From Cupriavidus taiwanensis (GTDB lineage Bacteria > Pseudomonadota > Gammaproteobacteria > Burkholderiales > Burkholderiaceae), in NCBI RefSeq assembly GCF_900249755.1, contig NZ_LT976853.1:1-64000 (forward strand): DNA of 64,000 bases. The letters run 5' to 3'. Position 1 is the first letter of the stretch; each line of letters opens with the position of its first letter. Below are positions 52,537 to 60,340 of this stretch, piece after piece. The notes beneath the pieces were generated by a model. That model was not told the origin of the DNA, searched no databases, and saw nothing but the letters and a program-made list of their open reading frames with translations. The translations under genes and the position numbers were made by a program.

Positions 52537-53001
52537 TCAGGGCTTGATATACGCGTAGCCTTCCTCGGCCTGCAGGCGGGCAATCTCGACCACGCCGGCC
52601 TGGACCACCTTGGCTTCCATCAACAGCTGCGATTCGCTGATCTTGCGCGCGGTCAGCGTATTGCGGCACACGCGGAACTCCACGCCTTCGGCGGCCAGCG
52701 CGCCCACCGGGCTGTCGAAGCCGTTGCCGCGCGCGTCCTTGGCGCCTTCGACCAGGAAGTCGACGCCATAGCCGAACGCGACCACCACGATCCTGGTGCC
52801 GGGGGCGCCATTCAGGTGGTTGCGCAGGTTGCCCATCGCGCGCACCGCCTGGTCGATGCCTTCCGACAGCTGGTACACCACCTTGACGCGTCCGCCCTTG
52901 CCCGTACCAGCCTGTGCCGACTGGCCGGACTGTGCCGAGGCCTTCGCCGCCAGGCCGATCGCGGCCAGGGCCGCCGATGCTCGAATAAATGCTCGCCGCA
53001 T
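52537..53001 (-). CDS. Secreted DsrE-family protein
   Basis: This 154-residue protein has a signal peptide (about 1-23, ending KASA) and a DsrE/DsrF-like fold: VKVVYQLSEGID, then NLRNHLNGAPGTRIVVVAFGYG and EGVEFRVCRNTL with a single Cys112 at the position of the sulfur-carrying cysteine in related proteins. It may bind or carry sulfane sulfur in the periplasm. Most DsrE proteins are cytoplasmic, so the signal peptide is notable. It lies between soxZ and soxA in the same direction. Confidence 0.83.
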   Translation of the reverse strand: MRRAFIRASAALAAIGLAAKASAQSGQSAQAGTGKGGRVKVVYQLSEGIDQAVRAMGNLRNHLNGAPGTRIVVVAFGYGVDFLVEGAKDARGNGFDSPVGALAAEGVEFRVCRNTLTARKISESQLLMEAKVVQAGVVEIARLQAEEGYAYIKP

Positions 53002-53093
53002 AATGCTCCTTCGGGCCGGGTCCGTCCCGGCATTCCGCCCCGAACCTTAGCAGAGGACGGCTTGCCGTGCCGACCCCATGCAGCCGGGCGGCC

Positions 53094-53405
53094 TCAGGCG
53101 ATGGTGGCCTCGTCGGTACGCTTGTCGCCCTTGTTGTCGATCCAGGTCACCGCGACCTTGTCGCCCTTGGCGCCGCCCTTGAACTTGAAGTTCAGGAACG
53201 GGTCCTTCGACACCGCCGGGCCGAACTGGGCGCGGAACACTTCCTTGCCCTTGCACTGGGCGGTCACGGTCTGGATATGCCAGGCCGGGATGACCTTGCC
53301 GGACGCATCCTTGCGCTGGCCGGTCTCCATGTCGTGCTTCATCAGAATCTTGACGTCCACCACGCCGCCGTTTTCGGTGGCGCGTACGCGCATCGGGTCT
53401 GCCAT
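53094..53405 (-). CDS. soxZ: SoxZ, sulfur carrier subunit
   Basis: This 103-residue protein binds SoxY and stabilises the carrier. It opens with PMRVRATENGGVVDVKILMK and has VPAWHIQ-like and DPFLNFKFKGG stretches of the family. It has no signal peptide and is expected to be exported with SoxY. The start at 53405 has a GGAG-type ribosome site. It lies 56 bp after soxY. Confidence 0.96.
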   Translation of the reverse strand: MADPMRVRATENGGVVDVKILMKHDMETGQRKDASGKVIPAWHIQTVTAQCKGKEVFRAQFGPAVSKDPFLNFKFKGGAKGDKVAVTWIDNKGDKRTDEATIA

Positions 53406-53461
53406 GTGTTTCTCCTGTTGCAGTTGGGCGGGAATCTCGGTCCGGGGTCCGGGGCTCGGCG

Positions 53462-53917
53462 TCAGCCGCCGCAGCCGCCCAGCGTGACCTTGATTTCCTT
53501 CGATGCCACGTACCACTTGCCGCCGGCCTTGACCGCGGCGTGCACCACCGAGGTCTGGCCCATCTTCACGCGCGTGGAGACGAACGGCTCGGTGCCGGCC
53601 GGGATGATGAAGTCGGCGGCCAGCGTGTTGGGGTTCTTTTCCACCAGGATCGCGATCTGCTCGGTATCCGGGAGGGTGCTGGTCACGGCCACCGGCACCA
53701 CGGCGCCGTTCTCGGCGATATCGGGGGCGTTGAAGGTGATGGCGGTGCTTTTCTCGGTGCCGCTGCCGCCGAGCGCCTTGATCACGTCGGCAACGCTCTT
53801 GCCGTCAAAGGCGTTCTTGTTCCACTCGGCCGCCTGCGCTTCGCTGATCAGGCCGGTGGCGGCCATCAGCGACAGGACAGCGGTGACCCGCAGCACTTCT
53901 CGTCGTTTGGAATTCAT
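53462..53917 (-). CDS. soxY: SoxY, sulfur substrate carrier
   Basis: This 151-residue periplasmic protein carries the sulfur intermediate on the Cys of the C-terminal GGCGG motif (Cys149), which is intact here. A twin-arginine-like leader starts MNSKRREVLRVTAVLSLMAA. The body has the KEIKVTLGGCGG ending typical of the family. The start at 53917 follows a GGAGAGCAA-type ribosome site. Confidence 0.97.
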   Translation of the reverse strand: MNSKRREVLRVTAVLSLMAATGLISEAQAAEWNKNAFDGKSVADVIKALGGSGTEKSTAITFNAPDIAENGAVVPVAVTSTLPDTEQIAILVEKNPNTLAADFIIPAGTEPFVSTRVKMGQTSVVHAAVKAGGKWYVASKEIKVTLGGCGG

Positions 53918-54073
53918 TGCTTGCTCTCCGGCTACTCCGTTCCAGTCGGTCGTGGACCGTTCCAGGGGTGTTGCATGCGGCCGGTACATGGCCGGCCGCT
54001 GGTTGTCCCAGGCCGCACGGCGGTTGCCGCCCGGCCCGGCGCATCGGTGCACTGCCCGCGCGGGCAGTCGGTC

Positions 54074-54400
54074 TTACTTGGCGGGGGCGCCGGCCAGCAC
54101 CCACTCGACCACGGTCTTCAAGTCGGCGTCGCTGATGGCGGCGTTGGCCGGCATCGGCACCGGGCCCCAGACGCCCGAGCCACCGCTCTTGACCTTCTTG
54201 CTCAGGGTCGCCAGGGCGTTCTTGTCGCCCTTGTACTTGGCCGCCACTTCCTTGTAGGAGGGGCCGACCAGCTTCTTGTCGACCTGGTGGCAACCCATGC
54301 AGGCGTTCTTGTTGGCGATCTCCTGTGCCTTGGCGGCATCGACCGCGTGGGCCGATGCGGCGGCGCCGAGCATCAGCGCTGCGATGACAAACTGCTTCAT
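54074..54400 (-). CDS. Monohaem c-type cytochrome (c551/c552 type)
   Basis: This 108-residue periplasmic cytochrome has a signal peptide (1-19), the haem motif C34-M-G-C37-H38 and a Met ligand in GPVPMPAN near 83. It probably takes electrons from SoxAX or SoxCD toward the oxidase. Its mature part is strikingly similar to the C-terminal haem domain of the adjacent SoxD. It lies between soxD and soxY. Confidence 0.92.
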   Translation of the reverse strand: MKQFVIAALMLGAAASAHAVDAAKAQEIANKNACMGCHQVDKKLVGPSYKEVAAKYKGDKNALATLSKKVKSGGSGVWGPVPMPANAAISDADLKTVVEWVLAGAPAK

Positions 54401-54517
54401 TGTTAAGCTCTCCAAGCTCTGTAAAGCCGTGGGGACGGCAAAGGCCGCGCGGCCGTGCTGCAATGGCCTGGCGGCACACACCGGCCGCCGCCTGGGGGCA
54501 CTGCGGCGGCCAGTCCG

Positions 54518-55555
54518 CTATTTTGCCTCAAGAATCCAGCCCACCATGGCCTGTACGTCCGAATCCGGGATTTGCGGCTGCGGCGGCATCGGCACCGCGC
54601 CCCACGCGCCCTGCCCCCCCGCCTTGACCTTGCGCGCCAGCGCCGCATGCGCATCCTGCCCCTTGTACTTGCCGGCGATGTCGGCGAACGACGGCCCCAC
54701 CAGTTTGCGGTCCATCGCGTGGCAGGCCACGCACTGGTATTGGCTGGCCAGGCGCGCGCCGGGCGCGGGCGCCGCCGGCGCCACGGCTACGCCGCCTGGC
54801 CGGGCTGCGGCGGCGGCCGCGATGCCGCGCACCGGGCCGAAGGCGCGCTGCTGCTGCGCCAGGTCGCCGTGGGCGTCGCGGGCATAGTCCGGCATCGACG
54901 AAGCGATCGAAACCTGGTCCGCGCAGCGCGACATGCACGCGGTGTTGCGCGTATCCGGCCGGCCGCGCCCCGGCCACAGGCCGTGATCGGTGGTCATGCC
55001 GGCGCGGTTGGGCATGCGCCGCTGCACCTCGGCGATATTGGCGTCGGACAGCGCGAAGTCGGCCGGGACGATCTCGCCCAGGTTGAGCAGGTAGGCGGTG
55101 ACCGCATAGACCTCGTTCACGCTCAGGCTCTTGGGCGCGTTCCACGGCATGGCGCGGTGGATGTAGTCCCACAGCGTGCTGACGGTGCTGACCTTCATCA
55201 GCGTGGTGCGGTACGGCTGGTTGCCGGTCATGGCGGCGACGCGTCCGCGCCGGATGTCTTCGGCGGTGGTGCCGCCGACCAGCGGCGTGAACACCTCGTT
55301 GGATTCGCCGAAGTCGCCGTGGCACGACGCGCACTTGCCGTCCCAGACCTTCTGCCCCTGCGCGACCGTGCCGCTGCCCTTGGGCAGGCCCTGGAAGTCC
55401 GGGCGCACGTCGATGTCCCACGCGGCCACCTCGGCCGGCGTGGCGGTGCGGCCAAGTGCCGCACGCGCATCGGCCGTGCCCGCCCATGCCGGCGCGGCGC
55501 AGCCGGCCGCCAGTGCCAGCGCCGCGGCGATCCGAAGCTCAACCCACATGGACAT
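54518..55555 (-). CDS. soxD: SoxD, dihaem cytochrome subunit of sulfane dehydrogenase
   Basis: This 345-residue periplasmic protein has a signal peptide (about 1-26) and a first haem domain with C75-A-S-C78-H79. An Ala/Pro linker (about 245-268) leads to a second haem domain with C275-V-A-C278-H279. It carries electrons from the SoxC molybdenum centre. The ATG at 55555 has a GAGGTG ribosome site; a second Met is two codons later. The start overlaps the soxC stop by 17 bp. Confidence 0.95.
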   Translation of the reverse strand: MSMWVELRIAAALALAAGCAAPAWAGTADARAALGRTATPAEVAAWDIDVRPDFQGLPKGSGTVAQGQKVWDGKCASCHGDFGESNEVFTPLVGGTTAEDIRRGRVAAMTGNQPYRTTLMKVSTVSTLWDYIHRAMPWNAPKSLSVNEVYAVTAYLLNLGEIVPADFALSDANIAEVQRRMPNRAGMTTDHGLWPGRGRPDTRNTACMSRCADQVSIASSMPDYARDAHGDLAQQQRAFGPVRGIAAAAAARPGGVAVAPAAPAPGARLASQYQCVACHAMDRKLVGPSFADIAGKYKGQDAHAALARKVKAGGQGAWGAVPMPPQPQIPDSDVQAMVGWILEAK

Positions 55556-56897
55556 TGGTCACCTCGCCGCCCGCCGCCACCTGCCAGCTCTGGATCGCGT
55601 TGTTGTGATAGATCGAGCGCGTGCCGCGCACCGCGCGCAGCTGCCCCAGCTTCGGCTGCACGTAGCCGGTCTCGTCGATGGCGCGGCTTTGCAGGATGGC
55701 CGGGCCGCTGGCCCCCCCATCCCAGACCCAATCCAGGTTGAAGCGCGTCAGGCACTTGGACAGCACCGGCGCCTCCAGCCGCGCGGTGCGCCAGTTGCGC
55801 CCGCCGTCGGTCGAGACATCGACACGCTTGATGCGCCCGCGCCCCGACCACGCCAGCCCGCTGATGTTGTAGAAGCCCTTGCCCACCAGCTGCTGCCCGC
55901 CCGACGGCGTGGTGATGACCGACTTGCACTCCTGGATCGAGGTGTACTGGCGCAGCTTGCCGTCGGGCATCATGTCGACGTAGTGGATGGTCTCGTCCTT
56001 GGCGTTCCAGGGCTGGTCGCCCAGTTCGAGCCGGCGCAGCCACTTGACCCACGACACGCCCTGCACGCCCGGCACTACCAGCCGCAGCGGGTAGCCGTTC
56101 TCCGGGCGCAGCATCTCGCCGTTCATGCCCCAGGCGACGATGATCTCGTCGGCCAGTTCCATCGGGATGGTGCGCGTCATCGACGAGCCGTCGCCGCCTT
56201 CGGCGAGCAGGTAGCGGCCGCGGCGCAGGTCGGCGCCGGCGTCGTCGAGCAGCACGCGCAGCGGCACGCCGGTGAATTCGCAGCACGACAGCATGCCGTG
56301 CGTGTACTGCACCGTCGGCACCGCGACATTGCCCCACTCCATGCCGGTATTGGCGCCGCATTCGATGAAATGCATGCGCGACACCGCCGGCAGGCGCATC
56401 AGGTCGTCCATGGTGTAGACGCGCGGCGTGCGCACCAGGCCGTTGAGCATCAGGCGGTGGCGGGCCGGGTCGATATCGTGCCAGCCCTGGTGGTGGCGCT
56501 CGAAATGCAGGCCGTTGGGGGTGATGATGCCGAAGAAGCCCTGCAGCGGCGCGAAGGCCACCGAAGCAGCGGAGACGCGCGTCAGGCCCGGCGATTCGCG
56601 CCGGATCAGGTTTTTCTCATGGACAGAGGGCTGGCCGTACGGACGCGCCGCCACCGGCTGGCCCAGCGACGTGGCCCAGGGCTGAGGCTGCAGGATGGCG
56701 GGATCGCCGTCGGCCGCCAGCGCCTGGCGGCCCGCCGTGGCGGCGGCAATCCCCGCGGCGGCGCCCAGGAAGCTCTTGCGCAGGAAGTCGCGCCGCGGCG
56801 CGTCCAGGCCGTGCCGGCCGATGTCCTGCTGCAGCGATGCGCTGACGAAGTGCTCGGGCGCGGGCACGATGCGCCCGGGCCGGTTCCGTTCCTGCAA
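55539..56897 (-). CDS. soxC: SoxC, molybdenum subunit of sulfane dehydrogenase
   Basis: This 452-residue member of the sulfite oxidase family has a Tat signal with RRDFLRKSF near 35-43. The Mo-cofactor domain has the ligand Cys in FIECGANTGMEW, and a C-terminal dimerisation domain includes VDVSTDGGRNW. It oxidises the sulfane sulfur on SoxY. I place the start at a TTG (56897) because a GGAGGAG ribosome site is seven bases upstream; a GTG at 56924 would include that site in the coding region. It follows soxR. Confidence 0.93.
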   Translation of the reverse strand: MQERNRPGRIVPAPEHFVSASLQQDIGRHGLDAPRRDFLRKSFLGAAAGIAAATAGRQALAADGDPAILQPQPWATSLGQPVAARPYGQPSVHEKNLIRRESPGLTRVSAASVAFAPLQGFFGIITPNGLHFERHHQGWHDIDPARHRLMLNGLVRTPRVYTMDDLMRLPAVSRMHFIECGANTGMEWGNVAVPTVQYTHGMLSCCEFTGVPLRVLLDDAGADLRRGRYLLAEGGDGSSMTRTIPMELADEIIVAWGMNGEMLRPENGYPLRLVVPGVQGVSWVKWLRRLELGDQPWNAKDETIHYVDMMPDGKLRQYTSIQECKSVITTPSGGQQLVGKGFYNISGLAWSGRGRIKRVDVSTDGGRNWRTARLEAPVLSKCLTRFNLDWVWDGGASGPAILQSRAIDETGYVQPKLGQLRAVRGTRSIYHNNAIQSWQVAAGGEVTNVHVG

Positions 56898-57005
56898 TGC
56901 GGTCTCCTCCGGCGCGCTCGCCACGGTCGGTCGGACCGGTCGGCGTGCCTGTTATCGGGCCGCTGCAGCGGGTGCGGCAGCGCTCCGTTTGCCGGAAGAG
57001 CTGAA

Positions 57006-57389
57006 CTAGCCTGCGGTGCGCCGCCGGCGCGCCGGGGCTTCGGGTGTCGGCTGTGCCATGAAGCGGTCGACCACGCCGGAGGGCAAGGCATTGTCCTCCA
57101 GCCGGCTCGCCACCTGCACGCAGACCGTGCGGCACAGCTCGATCACGCTTTCGTCCGCAATGGCGTAGAACACCAGGTTCGCCTCCTTGCGGCGCGACAG
57201 CACGCCCGAGCGGTACATCGCGTTGAGATGCCGCGACACGTTGGTCTGCGACGAACCCACCGTCTCGACCACCGTGCTGACCGGCTTCTCGCCATCGCAC
57301 AAGGCGTGCAGGATCTTCAGCCGCGTCGGCTCCGCCAGCAGGCTGAAATAACCCGATACCTTTTCGAACACGCGATCCAGCTCTTCCAT
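57006..57389 (-). CDS. soxR: ArsR-family regulator SoxR, probable persulfide sensor
   Basis: This 127-residue winged-helix repressor begins VFEKVSGYFSLLAEPTRLKIL. The recognition helix is near 46-60 (SSQTNVSRHLNAMYR). Cys31 follows the first helix pair (HALCDGEKP), and Cys86/Cys90 lie in ELCRTVC in the C-terminal helix, an arrangement like the dithiol of SoxR/SqrR/BigR persulfide sensors. A perfect dyad lies 18 bp upstream of the start. I prefer 57389 over an ATG at 57425, which would place the dyad inside the coding region. Confidence 0.88.
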   Translation of the reverse strand: MEELDRVFEKVSGYFSLLAEPTRLKILHALCDGEKPVSTVVETVGSSQTNVSRHLNAMYRSGVLSRRKEANLVFYAIADESVIELCRTVCVQVASRLEDNALPSGVVDRFMAQPTPEAPARRRRTAG

Positions 57390-57406
57390 GCCGTTCAATA
57401 TATTCG

Positions 57407-57428
57407 TATATGCGTGAATGCGCATATA
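57407..57428 (-). promoter_or_regulatory. Probable SoxR operator
   Basis: TATATGCG (57407-57414) and CGCATATA (57421-57428) form a perfect 8-bp inverted repeat around TGAATG. An overlapping ATTC (57402-57405)/GAAT (57416-57419) pair adds a second dyad. This AT-rich patch stands just upstream of soxR in otherwise GC-rich DNA, as expected for an ArsR-family site. Confidence 0.65.
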
Positions 57429-57478
57429 GTGTTTACCCATGGATGCATCACAACATAAGGCGCCGCGCGCGCGGCGGC

Positions 57479-58369
57479 TCAGCGGCGCGCCAGCGCCCTG
57501 CCCGCCCACAGGCGCTGGCCGAACACGTTGAGCAGCAGCCCCGCCATCACCACCGCGGCGCCGATCCACTGCGCGCCGGACAGGTCCTCGCCCAGCAGCG
57601 CGTGCGCCGACACCAGCCCCACCACCGGCACCAGCAGCGTCAGCGGCGCCACCTGGCTGGCCGGATAGCGCGTCAGCAGCCGGCCCCACATGGTGTAGCC
57701 GAACACCGTCGCCGCGAACGCCAGGTACGCCACCGCAAACAGCGCCAGGCCCGACACCTGCGTCACGCTTTGCACGATGCGCGCCGGGCCCTCGAACCAT
57801 AGCGACAGCAGCGCGAACGGCACGATCGGCACCAGCGCGCCCCAGATTACCAGCCCGAGCAGGTCCACGGGGCCGATCTTCTTGCTGACGATATTGCCGC
57901 TGGCCCAGCAGAACGCCGCGCACAGCGTCAGCACGAAGCCTGCGACGCTCATGGCGCCGGTGCCCCCGGCGCCGGCGCCGATCAGGGCAAGCCCGCACGC
58001 CGCCACCGCCATGCCCGCAATGTTGTGCCAGCGCACCGGCTCGCCCAGCCACAGCGCGGCGATCGCCAGCGTGAAAAAGGCCTGCGACTGCAGCACCAGC
58101 GACGCCAGGCCGGCCGGCATGCCGACCGCCATGGCGTAGAACAGGAAGGCGAACTGGCCCAGGCTGATGGTCGCGCCGTAGGCCAGCAGCAGCCGCCATG
58201 GCACGCGCGGGCGCGGCACGAAGAAGATCGCCGGGAACGCCACCAGCAGGAAGCGCAGCGCACCCAGCAGCATCGGCGGCACGCCGGCCAGCCCGACCTT
58301 GATGACAACGAAATTGACGCCCCAGACGCAGACGATGGCGAGGGCGAGAAGGCGGTCTCTGGCTTGCAT
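57479..58369 (-). CDS. EamA (DMT) family exporter inside the sox locus
   Basis: This 296-residue protein has ten membrane helices and two EamA repeats. It starts RLLALAIVCVWGVNFVVIKVGL and contains FLFYAMAVGMPAGLASLVLQSQ, typical of the YedA/RhaT-like drug/metabolite exporters. The substrate is unknown; cysteine-, sulfite- or thiosulfate-related export is possible from context only. It lies between fccAB and soxR on the same strand, 128 bp after fccB, so readthrough is possible. Confidence 0.88.
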   Translation of the reverse strand: MQARDRLLALAIVCVWGVNFVVIKVGLAGVPPMLLGALRFLLVAFPAIFFVPRPRVPWRLLLAYGATISLGQFAFLFYAMAVGMPAGLASLVLQSQAFFTLAIAALWLGEPVRWHNIAGMAVAACGLALIGAGAGGTGAMSVAGFVLTLCAAFCWASGNIVSKKIGPVDLLGLVIWGALVPIVPFALLSLWFEGPARIVQSVTQVSGLALFAVAYLAFAATVFGYTMWGRLLTRYPASQVAPLTLLVPVVGLVSAHALLGEDLSGAQWIGAAVVMAGLLLNVFGQRLWAGRALARR

Positions 58370-58497
58370 GGGATTGCCGTGCGCGGGCGCGCGGGAGGTC
58401 GATCGGGACGCCTAGCGTAGCAGCGCCGCCGCGCGCGGCATTGCACGTTCCTGCGGTTTTGTGCGGGCAGCGCCGGCGGCCCGCACCACCGGACGCG

Positions 58498-59763
58498 CTA
58501 GCCCAGCATCTCCGCCCAGATTCCCTTTGCCCAGGCCAGCGCGTAATCGCCCTCCAGCGCCGTCGGCGCCGGCGACAGGCCGCCCGAGCCCGGCACCGTG
58601 ACCATGGTCTTCTGCGCCGCGTCGTAGCGATGCACGCTGGCCACGTGCACCGCCTCGCGGTCCGAGGTGAAGCTGTAGCAGGTGTTGTTGTACAGCGGCT
58701 CCGGGTCCGGGGCGCGGCCCGACAGCAGCGCCACCAGCGCCGCCGCGGCGACCTTGCCGTGCTGGTTGGCCATATGGCCGGACTTGGGCATCAGCGGCGC
58801 GATCTGGATGGCGTCGCCGATCACATGGATATGCGCCGCGGCGCGCGACTCGAAGCTGACGAAGTCCACCTCGCACCACTTCGCATTGGCCGTGGCCAGC
58901 CCGGCCGACACGGCGATCGCGCCGGCGCGCTGCGGCGGCAGCACGTTGAGCACGTCGGCGCGCACATCGTCCTGGACCTCGAACTTGAGCGTGCGCGTGG
59001 CGGGGTCGACATCGGCCACTTCGTGCTGCGGCCGGTATTCGACCATGCCCGGGTATTGCGTGGCCCACACCTGGCGGAACAGCGCGGCCTTGGAGGTGAT
59101 ATCGGCGTTGGCGTCGAGGATCAGCACCTTGCTGCGCGGCTTGTGCTGTTTGAAATAATGCGCGACCTGGCAGGCGCGTTCGTACGGTCCCGGCGGGCAG
59201 CGGTACGGCGCCAGCGGCACGCTGATGGCATAGGTGCCGCCATCGGGCATCGCCTCCAGCTGGCGGCGCAGCGCGACGGTCTCGGGCCCCGCCTTCCATG
59301 CGTGCAGGATCTGGTCGCCGCCGGGCCGCTTCAGCCCGGGCAGCGCTTCGCGCATCATCTCGACGCCGGGCGACAGCAGCAGGCGGTCATAGGGCAGCAC
59401 GCTGCCGCCCGCCAGGCGCACCGTCCGCTTGGCCGGGTCGATCGCGACCGCGGTGTCGCGCACGAGCCGAACACCGTGGCGGCGCACCAGCGCATCGTAC
59501 GGCAGCGTCAGGTCGCCGAGCTGGCGGCTGCCGCCGAGCACCAGGTTCGACAGCGGGCACGAGATGAAGGCCGGATTCGGTTCGACCAGCGTCACCTCGA
59601 TGGCCTGACCGCTCCATTCGCGCAGGTAGCGCGCCGCCGTGGCCCCGCCATAGCCGCCGCCGACCACCACTACCCTGGCGCGGGCCGCGGCGCGCGCCGG
59701 CCGGATCCCGGCCGTACCCAGTACTGCGGCGCCCGCGGCGCCGAGGAAGCTTCGTCTCTGCAT
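58498..59763 (-). CDS. fccB: Flavocytochrome c sulfide dehydrogenase, flavoprotein subunit
   Basis: This 421-residue periplasmic FAD protein (also called SoxF) has a Tat leader (MQRRSFLGAAGA) and the FAD motif VVVVGGGYGGATAARYL near 31-47. Redox-region Cys is present in FISCPLSNLVLGG, and a second Cys lies further on in PYRCPPGPY. It oxidises sulfide to sulfane sulfur with its cytochrome partner FccA, whose gene is 12 bp upstream. The C-terminal FCSD-type domain ends near WAKGIWAEMLG. Confidence 0.93.
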   Translation of the reverse strand: MQRRSFLGAAGAAVLGTAGIRPARAAARARVVVVGGGYGGATAARYLREWSGQAIEVTLVEPNPAFISCPLSNLVLGGSRQLGDLTLPYDALVRRHGVRLVRDTAVAIDPAKRTVRLAGGSVLPYDRLLLSPGVEMMREALPGLKRPGGDQILHAWKAGPETVALRRQLEAMPDGGTYAISVPLAPYRCPPGPYERACQVAHYFKQHKPRSKVLILDANADITSKAALFRQVWATQYPGMVEYRPQHEVADVDPATRTLKFEVQDDVRADVLNVLPPQRAGAIAVSAGLATANAKWCEVDFVSFESRAAAHIHVIGDAIQIAPLMPKSGHMANQHGKVAAAALVALLSGRAPDPEPLYNNTCYSFTSDREAVHVASVHRYDAAQKTMVTVPGSGGLSPAPTALEGDYALAWAKGIWAEMLG

Positions 59764-59775
59764 GGCTCGCTCCTG

Positions 59776-60174
59776 TCAGCGCACGGCGGCAAACCACGCC
59801 GCGATCGCGGCGATCTGGTCGTCGCTGTAACCCTTGGCTATCTGGTGCATCACCGTGGCCGGGCGCGTGCCGGCCTTGAAGGCCTGCATCTGCGCGGCCA
59901 GTTCCGCCTGCGGGCGGCCGGCCAGCGCCGGGATCGTGCTGCCCGCCGGGGTGCGGCCGGACGGGCCGTGGCAGCTGGTGCAGGCGGCGGCCTGGCTGCG
60001 CGCGCGCAACGCGGTATCGATGGCGGGGGCGGCGGCGGGGGCGGGGGCGGCGGGCACGGCGGCTGGCGCACCGCCGGGTTCGGCCGACAGCGCCGGCTGG
60101 GCGCACAGCATTGCTGCCAGCAGCGTCCATCGCGGCGAAACACGCCAGGCAGGCCGGGGGGTCGTTGTTGTCAT
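59776..60174 (-). CDS. fccA: Flavocytochrome c sulfide dehydrogenase, cytochrome subunit
   Basis: This 132-residue periplasmic monohaem cytochrome (SoxE-like) has a signal peptide (about 10-31, ending ALSA) and an Ala/Pro linker with a long Pro-Ala alternation (about 35-52). The haem motif is C-T-S-C-H near 65-69 and a probable Met ligand lies near 87-98. It forms the electron-accepting subunit of FccAB. The monohaem form is smaller than the dihaem FccA of purple sulfur bacteria. It is the first gene of the minus-strand sulfur locus. Confidence 0.9.
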   Translation of the reverse strand: MTTTTPRPAWRVSPRWTLLAAMLCAQPALSAEPGGAPAAVPAAPAPAAAPAIDTALRARSQAAACTSCHGPSGRTPAGSTIPALAGRPQAELAAQMQAFKAGTRPATVMHQIAKGYSDDQIAAIAAWFAAVR

Positions 60175-60270
60175 GGTCTCGCTCCGTCTGGGGCCGGCGC
60201 AGCGCTATCGCGATCCGCCAGCGTGGCAACCGTAGCACATCGGCCGGCCCGGTGTGCGTTGGAAACCGCA

Positions 60271-60304
60271 GAACAAAAAACGGCGCCCGCATAAGCGGAC
60301 GCCG
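60271..60304 (-). terminator. Terminator of the BON lipoprotein gene
   Basis: On the minus strand CGGCGTCCGC (60304-60295) pairs with GCGGGCGCCG (60290-60281), one G-U pair, TTAT loop, followed by TTTTTTG. It separates the BON gene from fccA. Confidence 0.88.
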
Positions 60305-60340
60305 TCCTGACCAGCCCGAAAGCAGCGACTGTGCGCAGCC

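Noticed and set aside
56932..56943. CGGACCGGTCGG upstream of soxC, 11 of 12 matching the paa operator
   Set aside because: It has no promoter around it and no link to phenylacetate; in GC-rich DNA such a near match can occur by chance.
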